NCBI GenBank assembly: GCA_020443295.1
Contig: JAGRIJ010000035.1
Location: forward strand, 1 to 51,517
Direction: 5' to 3'
Source of the DNA: Alphaproteobacteria bacterium
GTDB lineage: Bacteria; Pseudomonadota; Alphaproteobacteria; Micavibrionales; Micavibrionaceae
DNA: 51,517 nt
Part shown: piece after piece, positions 1-8,337 of the stretch
How positions within the stretch are numbered: the stretch's first letter is position 1
Layout of the letters: the number at the start of each line of letters is the position of its first letter
Notes under the pieces: model-generated
Told to the model about the DNA's origin: nothing
The model's database searches: none
Seen by the model: only the letters and a program-made list of their open reading frames with translations
Made by a program: the position numbers and the translations under genes

Positions 1-680
1 AAACCAACCATCAGGCCGGATTTGGTGAACTGGTGCGGGTCGAGTTCCTTTACCCTTTGGAGAAGGCGCAGAGAGCGGAAATAGCGTGCTCCCGGGCGGA
101 TGGTCGGGTAAAGGCGGGGAACAGTTTCAAGGTTGTGATTAAAAACATCGGGTTTGGCGTGGATTACACGGTCGAGGGCGTTAACATCGCCGCGGAAATC
201 TCCGGGGAGGATTTCAACGGTCGTTTCAGGGCTTTTCATGCGGATGGCCTGAATAGTTTTGACGAAATGACCGGCGCCGCTGTCTTCCAGATCGTCGCGG
301 TCAACGGATGTCACGACGACGTGTTTCAGGCCCATTTGCATGACGGCCACGCCAACGCGCAGGGGTTCGAGCTTGTCGAGTTCTTCGGGTTTGCCGGTGG
401 CCACGTTACAGAAAGCACACGCGCGGGTGCAGATTTCGCCCATGATCATGAAAGTCGCGTGCTGTTTTTGCCAGCATTCGCCGATATTCGGGCATCCTGC
501 TTCTTCGCAGACGGTCGTCAGCTTGTTCTGGCGGACGATATCCATTGTTTTTTTGTATTGTCCGCCCTGTGGCGCAGGAACGCGGATCCATTCAGGCTTG
601 CGCCCTGTCGGCCTGTCCGGATTTTTCTGCTTTTCCGGGTGGCGTCTGGCTTTATCCAACAATTCGGGGTTATATGTCAT
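1..680 (-). CDS. lipA: Lipoyl synthase LipA (3' end outside window)
   Basis: Radical SAM enzyme that inserts two sulfurs into octanoyl groups on lipoyl domains, here probably those of PdhB and PdhC encoded upstream. I translated the minus strand from the ATG at 680: 226 codons are visible of a family that usually has about 300-320, so the C-terminus lies beyond base 1. Both iron-sulfur cluster motifs are present: the auxiliary cluster cysteines C58, C63 and C69 ([12 protein letters not shown]) and the radical-SAM cysteines C84, C88 and C91 (CTRACAFC). The N-terminal [11 protein letters not shown] stretch is also typical. A GGAA ribosome-binding sequence precedes the ATG. It is last in view of the pdhA-pdhB-pdhC-lpdA run, which makes functional sense because the enzyme activates the complex. 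Identification is secure. Confidence 0.97.
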   Translation of the reverse strand, partial: MTYNPELLDKARRHPEKQKNPDRPTGRKPEWIRVPAPQGGQYKKTMDIVRQNKLTTVCEEAGCPNIGECWQKQHATFMIMGEICTRACAFCNVATGKPEELDKLEPLRVGVAVMQMGLKHVVVTSVDRDDLEDSGAGHFVKTIQAIRMKSPETTVEILPGDFRGDVNALDRVIHAKPDVFNHNLETVPRLYPTIRPGARYFRSLRLLQRVKELDPHQFTKSGLMVG

Positions 681-714
681 ATTTTCTATAATTCCTTGTC
701 GGCTGCGGACAGAA

Positions 715-1290
715 TTACTCCAAAAATACCGGTTTCGCAAGTGCGACGTCCTGCACGCAGTTACTGTCCTTAATTTTCAGCAGGTTGTCTACCATGTGGA
801 CGTGCTCGGCACAGAAGGAATAGGTCTTAAATGTGACTTCGGCTTTTCTGCCTGTCTGCGGTTCGTGCGTGGCATAGGCGGAGTTCATCCAGACGTGGTA
901 TTTTATTTCCGCGCTCTCTCTGTCTTCAGACATTTTGATCGATTCTATCTTGTATTTCGTCTGCGTGTTGTAAGCCTTGGTGTAGTCTTCTTCCACCTGC
1001 GCGAGCATCTGATCGTAATTATATTTTTCAATCATCGGGTCGAGCATATCATTGACGTGGTTTTCGATGACGAAATGTGCTTCCGGGTCTATGTGCTTAT
1101 GAGCGTAATCCAGTATTTTCTCCAAGTCCGGCTTTTCAAAAGTATAGAGGGCGGCCATCGTATCAAGGTAATCGGTGATAATTTTTTCGGTCAGGGGGGC
1201 GGATTCAGAAGCAGGCTCCGCCTGTGCCTGTGATGTGACAGGCGCAAAAACCCAGAAGCCGCATATGAGGAGAAAAAGATAGGCTCTCAT
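715..1290 (-). CDS. Secreted protein of unknown function between lpdA and lipA
   Basis: 191 residues. The N-terminus has a clear signal peptide: a short basic start, a hydrophobic stretch ([14 protein letters not shown]), then an AQA-type cleavage region at about residues 21-24. The mature part is acidic and looks like a compact alpha/beta domain, with two cysteines near the C-terminus (SFCAEHVHM and DSNCVQD) that could form a disulfide in the periplasm. I do not recognise the family. Size and the alternating helix/strand pattern could suit an NTF2-like fold, but that is speculation. It lies 19 bases after lpdA and 34 before lipA on the same strand, so it is probably co-transcribed with the lipoate/pyruvate dehydrogenase genes although it should act outside the cytoplasm. 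Confidence 0.8.
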   Translation of the reverse strand: MRAYLFLLICGFWVFAPVTSQAQAEPASESAPLTEKIITDYLDTMAALYTFEKPDLEKILDYAHKHIDPEAHFVIENHVNDMLDPMIEKYNYDQMLAQVEEDYTKAYNTQTKYKIESIKMSEDRESAEIKYHVWMNSAYATHEPQTGRKAEVTFKTYSFCAEHVHMVDNLLKIKDSNCVQDVALAKPVFLE

Positions 1291-1309
1291 GTTTTTTATC
1301 CTTTACGGG

Positions 1310-2713
1310 TCAAAAATGTATGGCCTTGCCAAAGGCGCTCAGCACACTTTCGTGCATCATTTCCGAAAGGGTCGGGTGCGGGAAGATGGTGTGCATCAGC
1401 TCCACTTCTGTGGTCTCCAACGTTTTGGCAATTCCGAAGCCCTGAATCATTTCCGTGACTTCGGCCCCGACCATGTGAGCGCCGAGAAGCTCCCCTGTTT
1501 TCTCATCAAAAATTGTCTTCACCAAGCCTTCGGGTTCTCCCATAGCAATGGCTTTGCCGTTACCGATGAAGGGGAAGCGTCCGACCTTGACCTTATAGCC
1601 CTTTTCCCTGGCTGCTTTTTCCGTGAGGCCGACTGAAGCCACCTGAGGCGTGCAGTAGGTGCAGCCGGGTATGTTCAGTTTCTTGAGCGGGTGGACATCC
1701 TTTACGCCGGCGATTTTTTCAACGCAGATTACGCCTTCGTGACTGGCTTTATGCGCCAGCCATGGAGGGCCTGTCACGTCTCCGATGGCGTAGACACCGG
1801 GTTCATCGGTGGCCAGCCATTCATTTGTGACGATATGGCCGCGGTCTACTTTAACCTTGGTTTTCTCCAAGCCTATATTTTCCGTGTTCCCGACAATTCC
1901 AACCGCCATAATAACGTTTTCAACAGTGATTTCCTCTTTGCCTTTGGGCGTCTCGATCGTGGCTTTTACGCCCTTGGCCGATTTATCGAGCTTCGTTACT
2001 TTTGCGCCCGTGAGGATTTTCATACCTTGTTTTTCAAAGGCCTTGTGTGCGAAAGAAGAAATTTCTTCGTCTTCTACAGGCAGGATACGGTCGAGAACTT
2101 CTACCACTGTGACTTCTGCACCCATAAAGCGGTAGAAGCTTGCGAATTCGATCCCGATGGCGCCGGAGCCAACAACAAGAAGGGATTTGGGCATTTTTTC
2201 AGGCACCATGGCTTCCTTATAGGTCCAGACCTGCTTGCCGTCCGGCTCTAAACCGGGAAGAACGCGCGCGCGCGCGCCCGTTGCGATGATGATGTTCTTT
2301 GCCGAAAGCTCGTCGATTTTTTTGCCGTCCTTCTCGACGATTACCTTGCCCTGCCCTGCCAGTTTACCGTAGCCGTCAATGACGGTGACCTTGTTCTTTT
2401 TCAGGAGATGCTGGACGCCCTTGGAGAGTTGGGATGCCACGCTGCGTGAACGGGCGATGACTTTCTTGATATCAAACGAAATATCTTTCGCAGTGAAGCC
2501 GAACTGATCCAGATTATGCAGGAGATGATGAATCTCGCTGGAGCGCAGCAGAGCCTTAGTCGGAATACACCCCCAGTTCAGGCAAATTCCGCCTAAATGC
2601 TGGCTTTCGATGAGCGTGACCGTCATTCCCAATTGTGCAGCGCGGATGGCCGCGACATAACCACCGGGGCCGCCCCCGATCACGATCAGATCCGAAGTTT
2701 TATTTGTACTCAT
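1310..2713 (-). CDS. lpdA: Dihydrolipoyl dehydrogenase (E3)
   Basis: FAD-dependent E3 subunit that reoxidises dihydrolipoyl groups of the pyruvate (and possibly 2-oxoglutarate) dehydrogenase complex and passes electrons to NAD+. It has 467 residues, the normal length. The FAD-binding GGGPGG loop is at residues 13-18. The redox-active disulfide is GGICLNWGCIPTK with C44 and C49. A second Rossmann loop (GSGAIGIEFASF) binds NAD, and the C-terminal active-site pair is in HPTLSE (H446, E451). The ATG at 2713 follows an AAGGAAT ribosome-binding site. It belongs to the pdh operon but is separated from pdhC by two small accessory genes. Clear assignment. Confidence 0.98.
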   Translation of the reverse strand: MSTNKTSDLIVIGGGPGGYVAAIRAAQLGMTVTLIESQHLGGICLNWGCIPTKALLRSSEIHHLLHNLDQFGFTAKDISFDIKKVIARSRSVASQLSKGVQHLLKKNKVTVIDGYGKLAGQGKVIVEKDGKKIDELSAKNIIIATGARARVLPGLEPDGKQVWTYKEAMVPEKMPKSLLVVGSGAIGIEFASFYRFMGAEVTVVEVLDRILPVEDEEISSFAHKAFEKQGMKILTGAKVTKLDKSAKGVKATIETPKGKEEITVENVIMAVGIVGNTENIGLEKTKVKVDRGHIVTNEWLATDEPGVYAIGDVTGPPWLAHKASHEGVICVEKIAGVKDVHPLKKLNIPGCTYCTPQVASVGLTEKAAREKGYKVKVGRFPFIGNGKAIAMGEPEGLVKTIFDEKTGELLGAHMVGAEVTEMIQGFGIAKTLETTEVELMHTIFPHPTLSEMMHESVLSAFGKAIHF

Positions 2714-2726
2714 CTATTATTCCTTT

Positions 2727-3272
2727 TTATTCATCTTCGTGAAATTTAGCGGTCGCCTTTTCCAGAAATTCGCGAACTTCTTCAATATCGTGTGTACGGG
2801 TGGGCTGGTCCGCAAATTTGTCAAATGCGCTTTCCGGCCCAAAGAGAATCAGGGGCTTTTTAAATTGAATGGCCAGAGAGACTTCATTCTGCGTACCATG
2901 TTCGCCGGGCAGCGCGATGACAGCGTGGCTTGTCATGATATTCACGTAATTGCGGCTGAACGGCGTACTGTCATTCTGCGCCTTGATATCGAGAGGGGTC
3001 AAAATAGGGATTTCGATATAAGGGTTGGGATATTTTTCACGCGGTATAAATTCACCGCTGTATTTTACCGTCGGGACTACGCCGATGCTAAAGCCCTGAC
3101 GGTCTTCCTGATCGCAGAAGGCTTTTGCCACGGCCATCATTACGCCCGCTCCCGCTCCTGTCAGCAAGTGATAATCATGTTGAGCAATCATACGGCCCAG
3201 AGGCGCGGCATATTCTTCCCATGTTTCTGCGTGGGAGCCCATTACCCCAATGATCGGCTTTTTATCGAGCAT
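2727..3272 (-). CDS. LOG/TIGR00725-like nucleotide-binding Rossmann protein
   Basis: 181 residues resembling the lysine decarboxylase-like (LOG) superfamily, which includes cytokinin riboside phosphohydrolases and Moco-carrier-like proteins. Visible signatures are an N-terminal Rossmann strand (PIIGVMGSH), a glycine-rich turn (TGAGAGVM, residues 38-45) and the characteristic PGxxGTxxE motif as PGEHGTQNE (residues 122-130), whose Glu is catalytic in LOG enzymes. The exact subfamily cannot be decided from sequence alone: nucleoside 5'-monophosphate phosphoribohydrolase activity is possible, but a pure binding role is also known in the superfamily. It sits 13 bases upstream of lpdA on the same strand, inside the pdh operon, which is an unusual neighbour. 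Confidence 0.8.
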   Translation of the reverse strand: MLDKKPIIGVMGSHAETWEEYAAPLGRMIAQHDYHLLTGAGAGVMMAVAKAFCDQEDRQGFSIGVVPTVKYSGEFIPREKYPNPYIEIPILTPLDIKAQNDSTPFSRNYVNIMTSHAVIALPGEHGTQNEVSLAIQFKKPLILFGPESAFDKFADQPTRTHDIEEVREFLEKATAKFHEDE

Positions 3273-3307
3273 GGATCGACCTTAAAATATAATTATTGAA
3301 CGGGGTT

Positions 3308-3490
3308 TCAGCAGTTTCCCTTTTTCGCCTGACCGGGAGGGCAAAAATCTCCCTTGTGGCTGTCTTCTATCTCAACTTCAACGCCGCCGCCTTTCACTTT
3401 AACGTTCGGGTCATCGGTTTTAACAGTTGTTTTGCAAGCAGAGATGCAAAATCCCAAAATAAGCAGAGCCAGAAGATGTTTTGCGGACAT
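3308..3490 (-). CDS. Small lipoprotein of unknown function
   Basis: 60-residue protein with a short lipoprotein signal: basic start, hydrophobic LLALLILGF, then the lipobox ISAC with the acylated Cys at position 19. The mature part is only about 42 residues, rich in Lys/Val/Asp with a GGG turn. It ends with two cysteines around a FCPPGQAKKGNC tail that could pair. The residue after the lipid Cys is Lys rather than Asp, so outer-membrane delivery is more likely than inner-membrane retention if the usual Lol rule holds. It lies between pdhC and the LOG-like gene on the same strand. No family is recognised, but the intact lipobox and position support a real gene. Confidence 0.7.
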   Translation of the reverse strand: MSAKHLLALLILGFCISACKTTVKTDDPNVKVKGGGVEVEIEDSHKGDFCPPGQAKKGNC

Positions 3491-3508
3491 GACTTATTTC
3501 TCCGAGTT

Positions 3509-4786
3509 TTAGAGCAGCATGCTCACGGGGTTTTCAACGAATTTCTTGAAGACCTGCAAATACTCAGCCCCGGTAGCTCCGTCGACGGCCCGGTGATCAA
3601 CAGAAAGGGTGCAGCTCATCATGGTCCTGATCTCCACTTTGCCGTTCTCGACGACTGCACGCTGTTCCCCTGCCCCGATGGCGAGGATACAGGCTTGGGG
3701 CGGGTTAATGATCGCACCGAATTCACGAATGCCATACATGCCAAGGTTGGAAACCGTAAAAGAGCCCCCCTGAAACTCTTCGGGCTTGAGCTTGCCGTCG
3801 CGGGCCCGTTTGGCAAGGTCTTTTACTTCCGCGGAGATTTGTTTCAGGCCCTTGTCCTCGGCGTTACGGACAATCGGCGTAATCAGGCCGTTCGGCGTTG
3901 CAACCGCAACGGAAACATCGGCCTTGATGTATTGATGAACCGCGTCTTCATTCCAAGAGACATTAGCGGGAGGGTAGGCTTTCAGGGCCATCGCCGCAGC
4001 CTTGATCAGAAAGTCGTTGACCGAAAGCTTGAAGGCGCCATCGGCCTGATCGTTGATTGCCTTTCTGGCGGCCATTAAGTCATCGAGCTTGCAATCCATC
4101 GTAAGATAGAAGTGCGGGACGGTTTGCTTGGACTCGCTGAGGCGTTTAGCGGTGATTTTCTTGATATTGTTATTCGGGATTTTCCGGTAGGCCATGCCGA
4201 AGATATTTATTTCCGCATCTTCAGGGAGGGGCTGAGATGCTTGCGCGCCTGCAGCCGCAGGATGCGGACCGGCTTTGGCCTTTTCAATATCAGCTTTTAC
4301 GATGCGGCCATGCGGACCGGAGCCTTTTACGGAGGCAAGGTTAATCCCTTTGTCTTGTGCCAGACGGCGGGCCAGAGGGCTTGCGAATATGCGGCTTCCC
4401 GAAGGTGCATGGCTTTGAACGGGGGCAGGCTTTGATCCAGAAGAAGGTGCGCCGGCTTGCTGTTGCTTTTGTTGCGCGGGGGCAGCCGCTTTGGGCGGGG
4501 GGGGCGCCGAGGTTTGCGGCGCGGAAATATCGGAAGCGCTTTCCCCTTCTTCCAGCAATACCGCAATCACGTCGTTAACGGGAACTTTTTCAGTTCCGGC
4601 CGGAACAATGATTTTTCCGAGTATCCCCTCGTCAACCGCTTCGACTTCCATGGTTGCCTTGTCGGTTTCGATTTCAGCGATGATATCGCCTGCCGAGATG
4701 CTATCGCCTTCGGCTTTTAGCCAGCGCGAAAGTGTTCCTTCGGTCATAGTCGGCGAAAGCGCCGGCATTGTGATATTTATTGGCAT
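3509..4786 (-). CDS. pdhC: Pyruvate dehydrogenase E2, dihydrolipoamide acetyltransferase
   Basis: Core acetyltransferase of the pyruvate dehydrogenase complex, moving acetyl from lipoyl-lysine to CoA. 425 residues in the expected order: one N-terminal lipoyl domain (lipoyl Lys43 in [14 protein letters not shown]), an Ala/Pro/Gln-rich flexible linker (about 85-130), and a peripheral-subunit-binding domain (about 132-170, [14 protein letters not shown]). The C-terminal catalytic domain carries DHRAVDG at 397-403 with catalytic His398. The domain ends in the short hydrophobic SMLL tail seen in these cores. The ATG lies inside the end of the preceding exported-protein gene (10-base overlap), so translation of the two is probably coupled. 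Assignment is secure. Confidence 0.98.
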   Translation of the reverse strand: MPINITMPALSPTMTEGTLSRWLKAEGDSISAGDIIAEIETDKATMEVEAVDEGILGKIIVPAGTEKVPVNDVIAVLLEEGESASDISAPQTSAPPPPKAAAPAQQKQQQAGAPSSGSKPAPVQSHAPSGSRIFASPLARRLAQDKGINLASVKGSGPHGRIVKADIEKAKAGPHPAAAGAQASQPLPEDAEINIFGMAYRKIPNNNIKKITAKRLSESKQTVPHFYLTMDCKLDDLMAARKAINDQADGAFKLSVNDFLIKAAAMALKAYPPANVSWNEDAVHQYIKADVSVAVATPNGLITPIVRNAEDKGLKQISAEVKDLAKRARDGKLKPEEFQGGSFTVSNLGMYGIREFGAIINPPQACILAIGAGEQRAVVENGKVEIRTMMSCTLSVDHRAVDGATGAEYLQVFKKFVENPVSMLL

Positions 4787-5256
4787 TGACGGTACGCGTT
4801 CATATTAAAGTTTACGTTGTAGCCCTTCTCCCCGGCCTTTTCCATCAGGGCTGTTCCCTTGGCCGAGTCTCCAACGATAAAAGAAACATTTCCGTTGAGT
4901 TGCATGACTGCCGGTGCCGACGCCGGAGCGCCCCCGCAATTTGCGTAATTGTAGTTATAGTTGTTGTTATAGATGCTGTAATTCAGGTTCTGTATCTCAA
5001 GATTTTCAATGCCCAGATCCTTGGCCAACGCCCTTAATTCAGAGATCTTGTCATCCATGAAGCTTTTTGCCGTTTTGGGGTCGACGCTGACATTGCTGAA
5101 ATTTACCCCAAACTGCACGGTTTCGACCAGTTTGCAATTTTGAGGCACCGGAGCGGCGACGATAATATCAGCTTTGACGGCTTTGGTTTCCTGAGCCTGG
5201 GCAGATAAAGGAATAGACAAGGCAATGCTCGATACACATAAAAAAAGCTTTTTCAT
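4777..5256 (-). CDS. Exported SIMPL-like protein between pdhB and pdhC
   Basis: 159 residues with a standard signal peptide (MKK start, hydrophobic [15 protein letters not shown], cleavage near AQA-QE at 20-22). The mature part ([17 protein letters not shown], then helix, then a repeated strand with a C-terminal [12 protein letters not shown]) resembles the SIMPL/DUF541 periplasmic fold, but the match is by eye and weak. A striking Asn/Tyr-rich run ([11 protein letters not shown]) sits at about residues 97-107. The stop overlaps the pdhC start by 10 bases and the gene follows pdhB by 24, so it is wedged inside the core pdh operon. An envelope protein here is unexpected for a cytoplasmic enzyme complex; its role is unknown. 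Confidence 0.72.
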   Translation of the reverse strand: MKKLFLCVSSIALSIPLSAQAQETKAVKADIIVAAPVPQNCKLVETVQFGVNFSNVSVDPKTAKSFMDDKISELRALAKDLGIENLEIQNLNYSIYNNNYNYNYANCGGAPASAPAVMQLNGNVSFIVGDSAKGTALMEKAGEKGYNVNFNMNAYRQCQ

Positions 5257-5280
5257 CTTAATGGTCTCCGTCTTAAATAA

Positions 5281-6711
5281 TTACCTGTAACAAACTTTTT
5301 TTACCGCATGGACGATCTCGTCGGTCTGCGGCAGGGCCAAGGCTTCAAGGTTGGCTGCATAAGGAAGCGGGACGTCGGCAGCACAGACCCGCGTTACCGG
5401 GGCATCGAGATAGTCAAAAGCGTGTTCACTGCACAGAGCGGCGATTTCCGAGCCTATCCCGGCGTAGGGCCATCCCTCTTCCACGCTGACGATGCGGTTG
5501 GTTTTCTTGACGCTTTCGATAATCGTGTGGCGGTCGAGAGGGCGGATGGTTCGCAGGTTGATGACTTCCGCATCTATGCCTTCGCTTGCCAGTTTTTGCG
5601 CTGCTTCGAGCGCTTTGCCGACCATAATGGAGAACGCCACGATGGTCACATCCTTGCCCGTCCGTTCGATTTTTGCGCGGCCCAAAGGTATTACGAAATC
5701 TTCGGAGACAGGGACTTCATAGCTTTGGCCGTAAAGAATTTCGTTTTCAAGGAAGACGACCGGGTTCGGGTCGCGAATAGCGGCTTTCAGTAAACCTTTT
5801 GCGTCCGTACCGGACCAGGGGGAGACGACTTTCAGGCCCGGAACGTGCGCGTACCAGCTGGCATAACACTGGGAATGCTGCGCGGCGACGCGTGCGGCGG
5901 CCCCGTTCGGGCCACGGAAGACGATAGAACAGCCAAGCTTGCCGCCCGCCATGTAGAGCGTCTTTGCTGCGGAGTTGATCAGGTGGTCCATCGCCTGCAT
6001 CCCGAAGTTCCAGGTCATGAATTCAACAATCGGACGCAGGCCGTTCATGGCCGCTCCAACGGCCAGCCCGGCAAATCCGTGTTCGGTGATCGGTGTGTCG
6101 ATGACGCGCTTGGCGCCAAATTCATCGAGCAGGCCCTGAGAGACTTTGTAGGCCCCCTGATATTCGGCGACTTCTTCGCCCATAAGATAGACTGTCGGAT
6201 CGCGGCGCATTTCCTCAGCCATTGCATCACGCAACGCTTCGCGGACGGTCTGGGTTTTTGTTTCGGTGAAGGCGGATTCATCGAATGGCGGAGGTTCAAG
6301 AACCTGCCCCTGCGCATACAGGATGTCTCGGTTGGCGATATAGGCGCCGGCGGGCTGGGTTGCATCGGACGGACCGGCTGCTGCAGCGACCGGGGATTCC
6401 TGCGGGGCCGGCTGGGCGGGCGCGGGCGCTCCTGCCGATAAAGCTTTTGCCACGGCGTCTTTGCTTTCGCCTTCTTCGAGAAGGACGGCGATCGGCGTGT
6501 TTACGGCTACACCCTGTGCGCCTGCTTCGATCAGGATTTTTCCAATTATGCCCTCTTCCACTGCCTCGACTTCCATGGTTGCCTTGTCGGTTTCGATTTC
6601 TGCAATGACTTCGCCGGGCTCGACCTTGTCGCCTTCGGATTTCAGCCACCGGGCCAGATTGCCTTCGGTCATGGTCGGAGAAAGGGCGGGCATGAGAATT
6701 TGAATAGCCAT
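5281..6711 (-). CDS. pdhB: Pyruvate dehydrogenase E1 beta with N-terminal lipoyl domain
   Basis: Beta subunit of the heterotetrameric, thiamine diphosphate-dependent E1 that decarboxylates pyruvate. 476 residues, about 140 longer than plain E1 beta, because a complete lipoyl domain sits at the front (about 1-80, lipoyl Lys43 in [12 protein letters not shown]) followed by an Ala/Pro/Gln-rich linker to about 130. The E1 beta transketolase-type domains then run to the C-terminus ([33 protein letters not shown], and the C-terminal PYA near VPLPYA). Lipoylated E1 beta is known in alphaproteobacteria such as rhizobia and Zymomonas, so this is a clade trait rather than a local fusion. It starts 3 bases after the pdhA stop. 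Secure. Confidence 0.98.
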   Translation of the reverse strand: MAIQILMPALSPTMTEGNLARWLKSEGDKVEPGEVIAEIETDKATMEVEAVEEGIIGKILIEAGAQGVAVNTPIAVLLEEGESKDAVAKALSAGAPAPAQPAPQESPVAAAAGPSDATQPAGAYIANRDILYAQGQVLEPPPFDESAFTETKTQTVREALRDAMAEEMRRDPTVYLMGEEVAEYQGAYKVSQGLLDEFGAKRVIDTPITEHGFAGLAVGAAMNGLRPIVEFMTWNFGMQAMDHLINSAAKTLYMAGGKLGCSIVFRGPNGAAARVAAQHSQCYASWYAHVPGLKVVSPWSGTDAKGLLKAAIRDPNPVVFLENEILYGQSYEVPVSEDFVIPLGRAKIERTGKDVTIVAFSIMVGKALEAAQKLASEGIDAEVINLRTIRPLDRHTIIESVKKTNRIVSVEEGWPYAGIGSEIAALCSEHAFDYLDAPVTRVCAADVPLPYAANLEALALPQTDEIVHAVKKVCYR

Positions 6712-6714
6712 GTC

Positions 6715-7731
6715 TTATGCCTCCACCAGTACGTCAGTCCAGAGCTCGGCCGGGTCCGGTTCAGGCGATTCCTGAGCGAATGCCGCGGCCTCGGTTACGA
6801 TTTCCTTGATCTTCTTTTCGATGTCCTTGATTTCGTCTTCCTTGATCTTGGCTTTGAGCATCTTTTCCTTCAGGTGCGCGATGGGATCGCGGTTTTCCTT
6901 GATGCTTTCGACCTCTTCCTTCGTGCGGTATTTCGCAGGATCGGACATGGAGTGGCCGCGGTAGCGGTAGGTCATCATTTCAAGAATGTACGGGCCGCTG
7001 CCGGAGCGCACGTAATCCAGCGCCTGTTTTGCTGCGGCCTGAACGGTAAAGACATCCATCCCGTCCACCTGCTCGCCGGGAATGCCGTAACCGGTTCCAC
7101 GGCGGTAGAGCTGTCCTGCGGAAGAACGCGAGACGCTGGTTCCCATCCCGTACTGGTTGTTTTCTATCACGTAGAGCACAGGAAGTTTCCAGAGAGCGGC
7201 CATGTTATAGCACTCCGCCGTCTGGCCCTGGTTGGATGCTCCGTCACCCATATACGTTACAGCGACACCGCCGTCTTCCTTGTATTGATGCGCGAAGGCC
7301 AGGCCCGTTCCGACCGAGGTGCTGGCGCCGACAATGCCGTGGCCGCCGAAGAAGTTTTTCTCGATGCTGAACATGTGCATGGAGCCGCCCTTGCCGCGGG
7401 AGTAGCCCGTGACGCGGCCTGTTAATTCCGCCATGATCCCTTTGGGGTCCATGCCGCATGCCAGCATGTGGGCGTGATCGCGGTAAGATGTGACGACCGT
7501 GTCCTGGGGCTGTTGCTGCGACTGGATGCCGGTGACAACCGCTTCCTGCCCGATATAGAGATGGCAAAATCCTCCGATCAGCCCCATGCCGTAAAGTTGC
7601 CCGGCCTTTTCCTCGAAACGGCGGATTAAAAGCATATCGCGGTAGAGTTTTTTCATGACCTCCGCAGAGGGTTCCGCCGAAGCGCTGGACACAGTTTTAA
7701 GGGAAGCCTTACCTTTTGATTTTGACGCCAC
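6715..7731 (-). CDS. pdhA: Pyruvate dehydrogenase E1 alpha
   Basis: Alpha subunit of E1; binds thiamine diphosphate and magnesium. 338 residues. The ThDP motif begins at GDG (162-164) and ends at the NN pair (191-192), the standard 30-residue spacing. The conserved YRGHSMSDP loop, the phosphorylation loop of mitochondrial homologues, is at about 257-265. The start is a GTG at 7731 preceded by a GGGGGTTG purine tract; the next in-frame ATG (residue 26) would remove part of the N-terminal helix, so GTG is preferred. It is first in the pdh operon, with 156 non-coding bases between it and ftsB that should hold the operon promoter, although I found no convincing -35/-10 pair there. Confidence 0.97.
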   Translation of the reverse strand: MASKSKGKASLKTVSSASAEPSAEVMKKLYRDMLLIRRFEEKAGQLYGMGLIGGFCHLYIGQEAVVTGIQSQQQPQDTVVTSYRDHAHMLACGMDPKGIMAELTGRVTGYSRGKGGSMHMFSIEKNFFGGHGIVGASTSVGTGLAFAHQYKEDGGVAVTYMGDGASNQGQTAECYNMAALWKLPVLYVIENNQYGMGTSVSRSSAGQLYRRGTGYGIPGEQVDGMDVFTVQAAAKQALDYVRSGSGPYILEMMTYRYRGHSMSDPAKYRTKEEVESIKENRDPIAHLKEKMLKAKIKEDEIKDIEKKIKEIVTEAAAFAQESPEPDPAELWTDVLVEA

Positions 7732-7887
7732 AGAAACACAACCCCCGTTTTGAACGTAAGCATGCGGTGATAAACAGCTTTTTTGCTACACTATTTCTTG
7801 TTTTGTTGCCAGTGAAAAGACGCTGTTTGTGCGGCGCAACATCCTGCAGGAACAGGAAAAAACCAAATTTACGGGGAAAATTATAAT

Positions 7888-8199
7888 TTAATTTCTGAGC
7901 AATTGGTATTCATCCGCGTACTTGTAGCCGAGCACGATACGAGCGCGCTCTTCCAGCAAATCGCGGCTCAGCGATCCGGGACGCATCATCCGAACTTTGG
8001 ATTCCAGCATTTCCCGGTCGCTTCGCACCTCAAACAGCTCCTGCTCCCGCTGCACTATTTCGGTTTCCAGCGTCCGCAACTGCGTATAACTCCGGGCGCC
8101 GTAAAAGATGTGGTAGGTGAAATAGACCGTCAGGCATAAGCCCGCTAACAAGAGAGCATTTTTTTTAAGTAGCTGACGGTGGCGGGACAAAGTCTTCAT
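7888..8199 (-). CDS. ftsB: FtsB/DivIC-type septum formation initiator
   Basis: Small bitopic division protein of the FtsB/FtsL/FtsQ scaffold. The visible layout is a short basic N-terminus (KTLSRHRQLLKKN), one membrane segment (ALLLAGLCLTVYFTYHIFYG), a heptad-like coiled coil (LRTLETEIVQREQELFEVRSDREMLESKV) and a short C-terminal domain. FtsB between eno and pdhA is a common alphaproteobacterial arrangement. Longer starts exist (TTG at 8235, ATG at 8208), but a near-consensus promoter at 8212-8240 predicts transcription beginning near 8205, which leaves the ATG at 8199 (103 residues, MKTLSRH) as the usable start with an almost absent leader. The start is an inference; the family call is firm. 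Confidence 0.88.
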   Translation of the reverse strand: MKTLSRHRQLLKKNALLLAGLCLTVYFTYHIFYGARSYTQLRTLETEIVQREQELFEVRSDREMLESKVRMMRPGSLSRDLLEERARIVLGYKYADEYQLLRN

Positions 8200-8211
8200 A
8201 AGCGTCATCGA

Positions 8212-8240
8212 ATCATATTTGACGCTTGTGGACAAGTCAA
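8212..8240 (-). promoter_or_regulatory. Predicted sigma-70-type promoter of ftsB
   Basis: On the minus strand TTGACT (8240-8235) is followed after exactly 17 bases by TATGAT (8217-8212), each 5/6 to the consensus. The start of transcription should fall around 8205, only a few bases before the ATG at 8199, so the message would be leaderless or nearly so. Confidence 0.55.
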
Positions 8241-8269
8241 AAAATGTAATTGAGTCAGCTAGTTAGTGA

Positions 8270-8284
8270 GAACATAGGGGGAAC
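8270..8284. promoter_or_regulatory. GAAC-N7-GAAC, LexA-box-like direct repeat
   Basis: GAAC at 8270-8273 and GAAC at 8281-8284 with a 7-base spacer match the alphaproteobacterial LexA operator, and the same form occurs at lexA itself. It lies 30 bases upstream of the ftsB -35, not over it, so repression is not assured. About 1.6 chance copies are expected in a window this size, so it is suggestive only. Confidence 0.3.
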
Positions 8285-8317
8285 GAAAAGCGCTAAGGGA
8301 TTCATATGACTCATAAA

Positions 8318-8326
8318 TTATCCACA
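8318..8326 (+). promoter_or_regulatory. Perfect DnaA box TTATCCACA
   Basis: Exact consensus 9-mer in the AT-rich gap between yqgE and ftsB. A one-mismatch copy on the other strand (TGTGGACAA, 8228-8236) lies inside the predicted ftsB promoter spacer. One perfect box may be chance; the pairing with a division gene is the reason to list it. Confidence 0.35.
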
Positions 8327-8337
8327 GAAAAAAAATT

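Noticed and set aside
340..1233. Plus-strand ORF of 297 codons
   Set aside because: Antisense to lipA and the exported protein gene, which carry clear family motifs or a signal peptide; the antisense product is low in recognisable features and rich in Phe/His/Arg as typical of shadow frames.
5281..6711. Lipoyl domain on E1 beta considered as a novel fusion
   Set aside because: Lipoylated PdhB is already known in alphaproteobacteria, so it is a clade trait.
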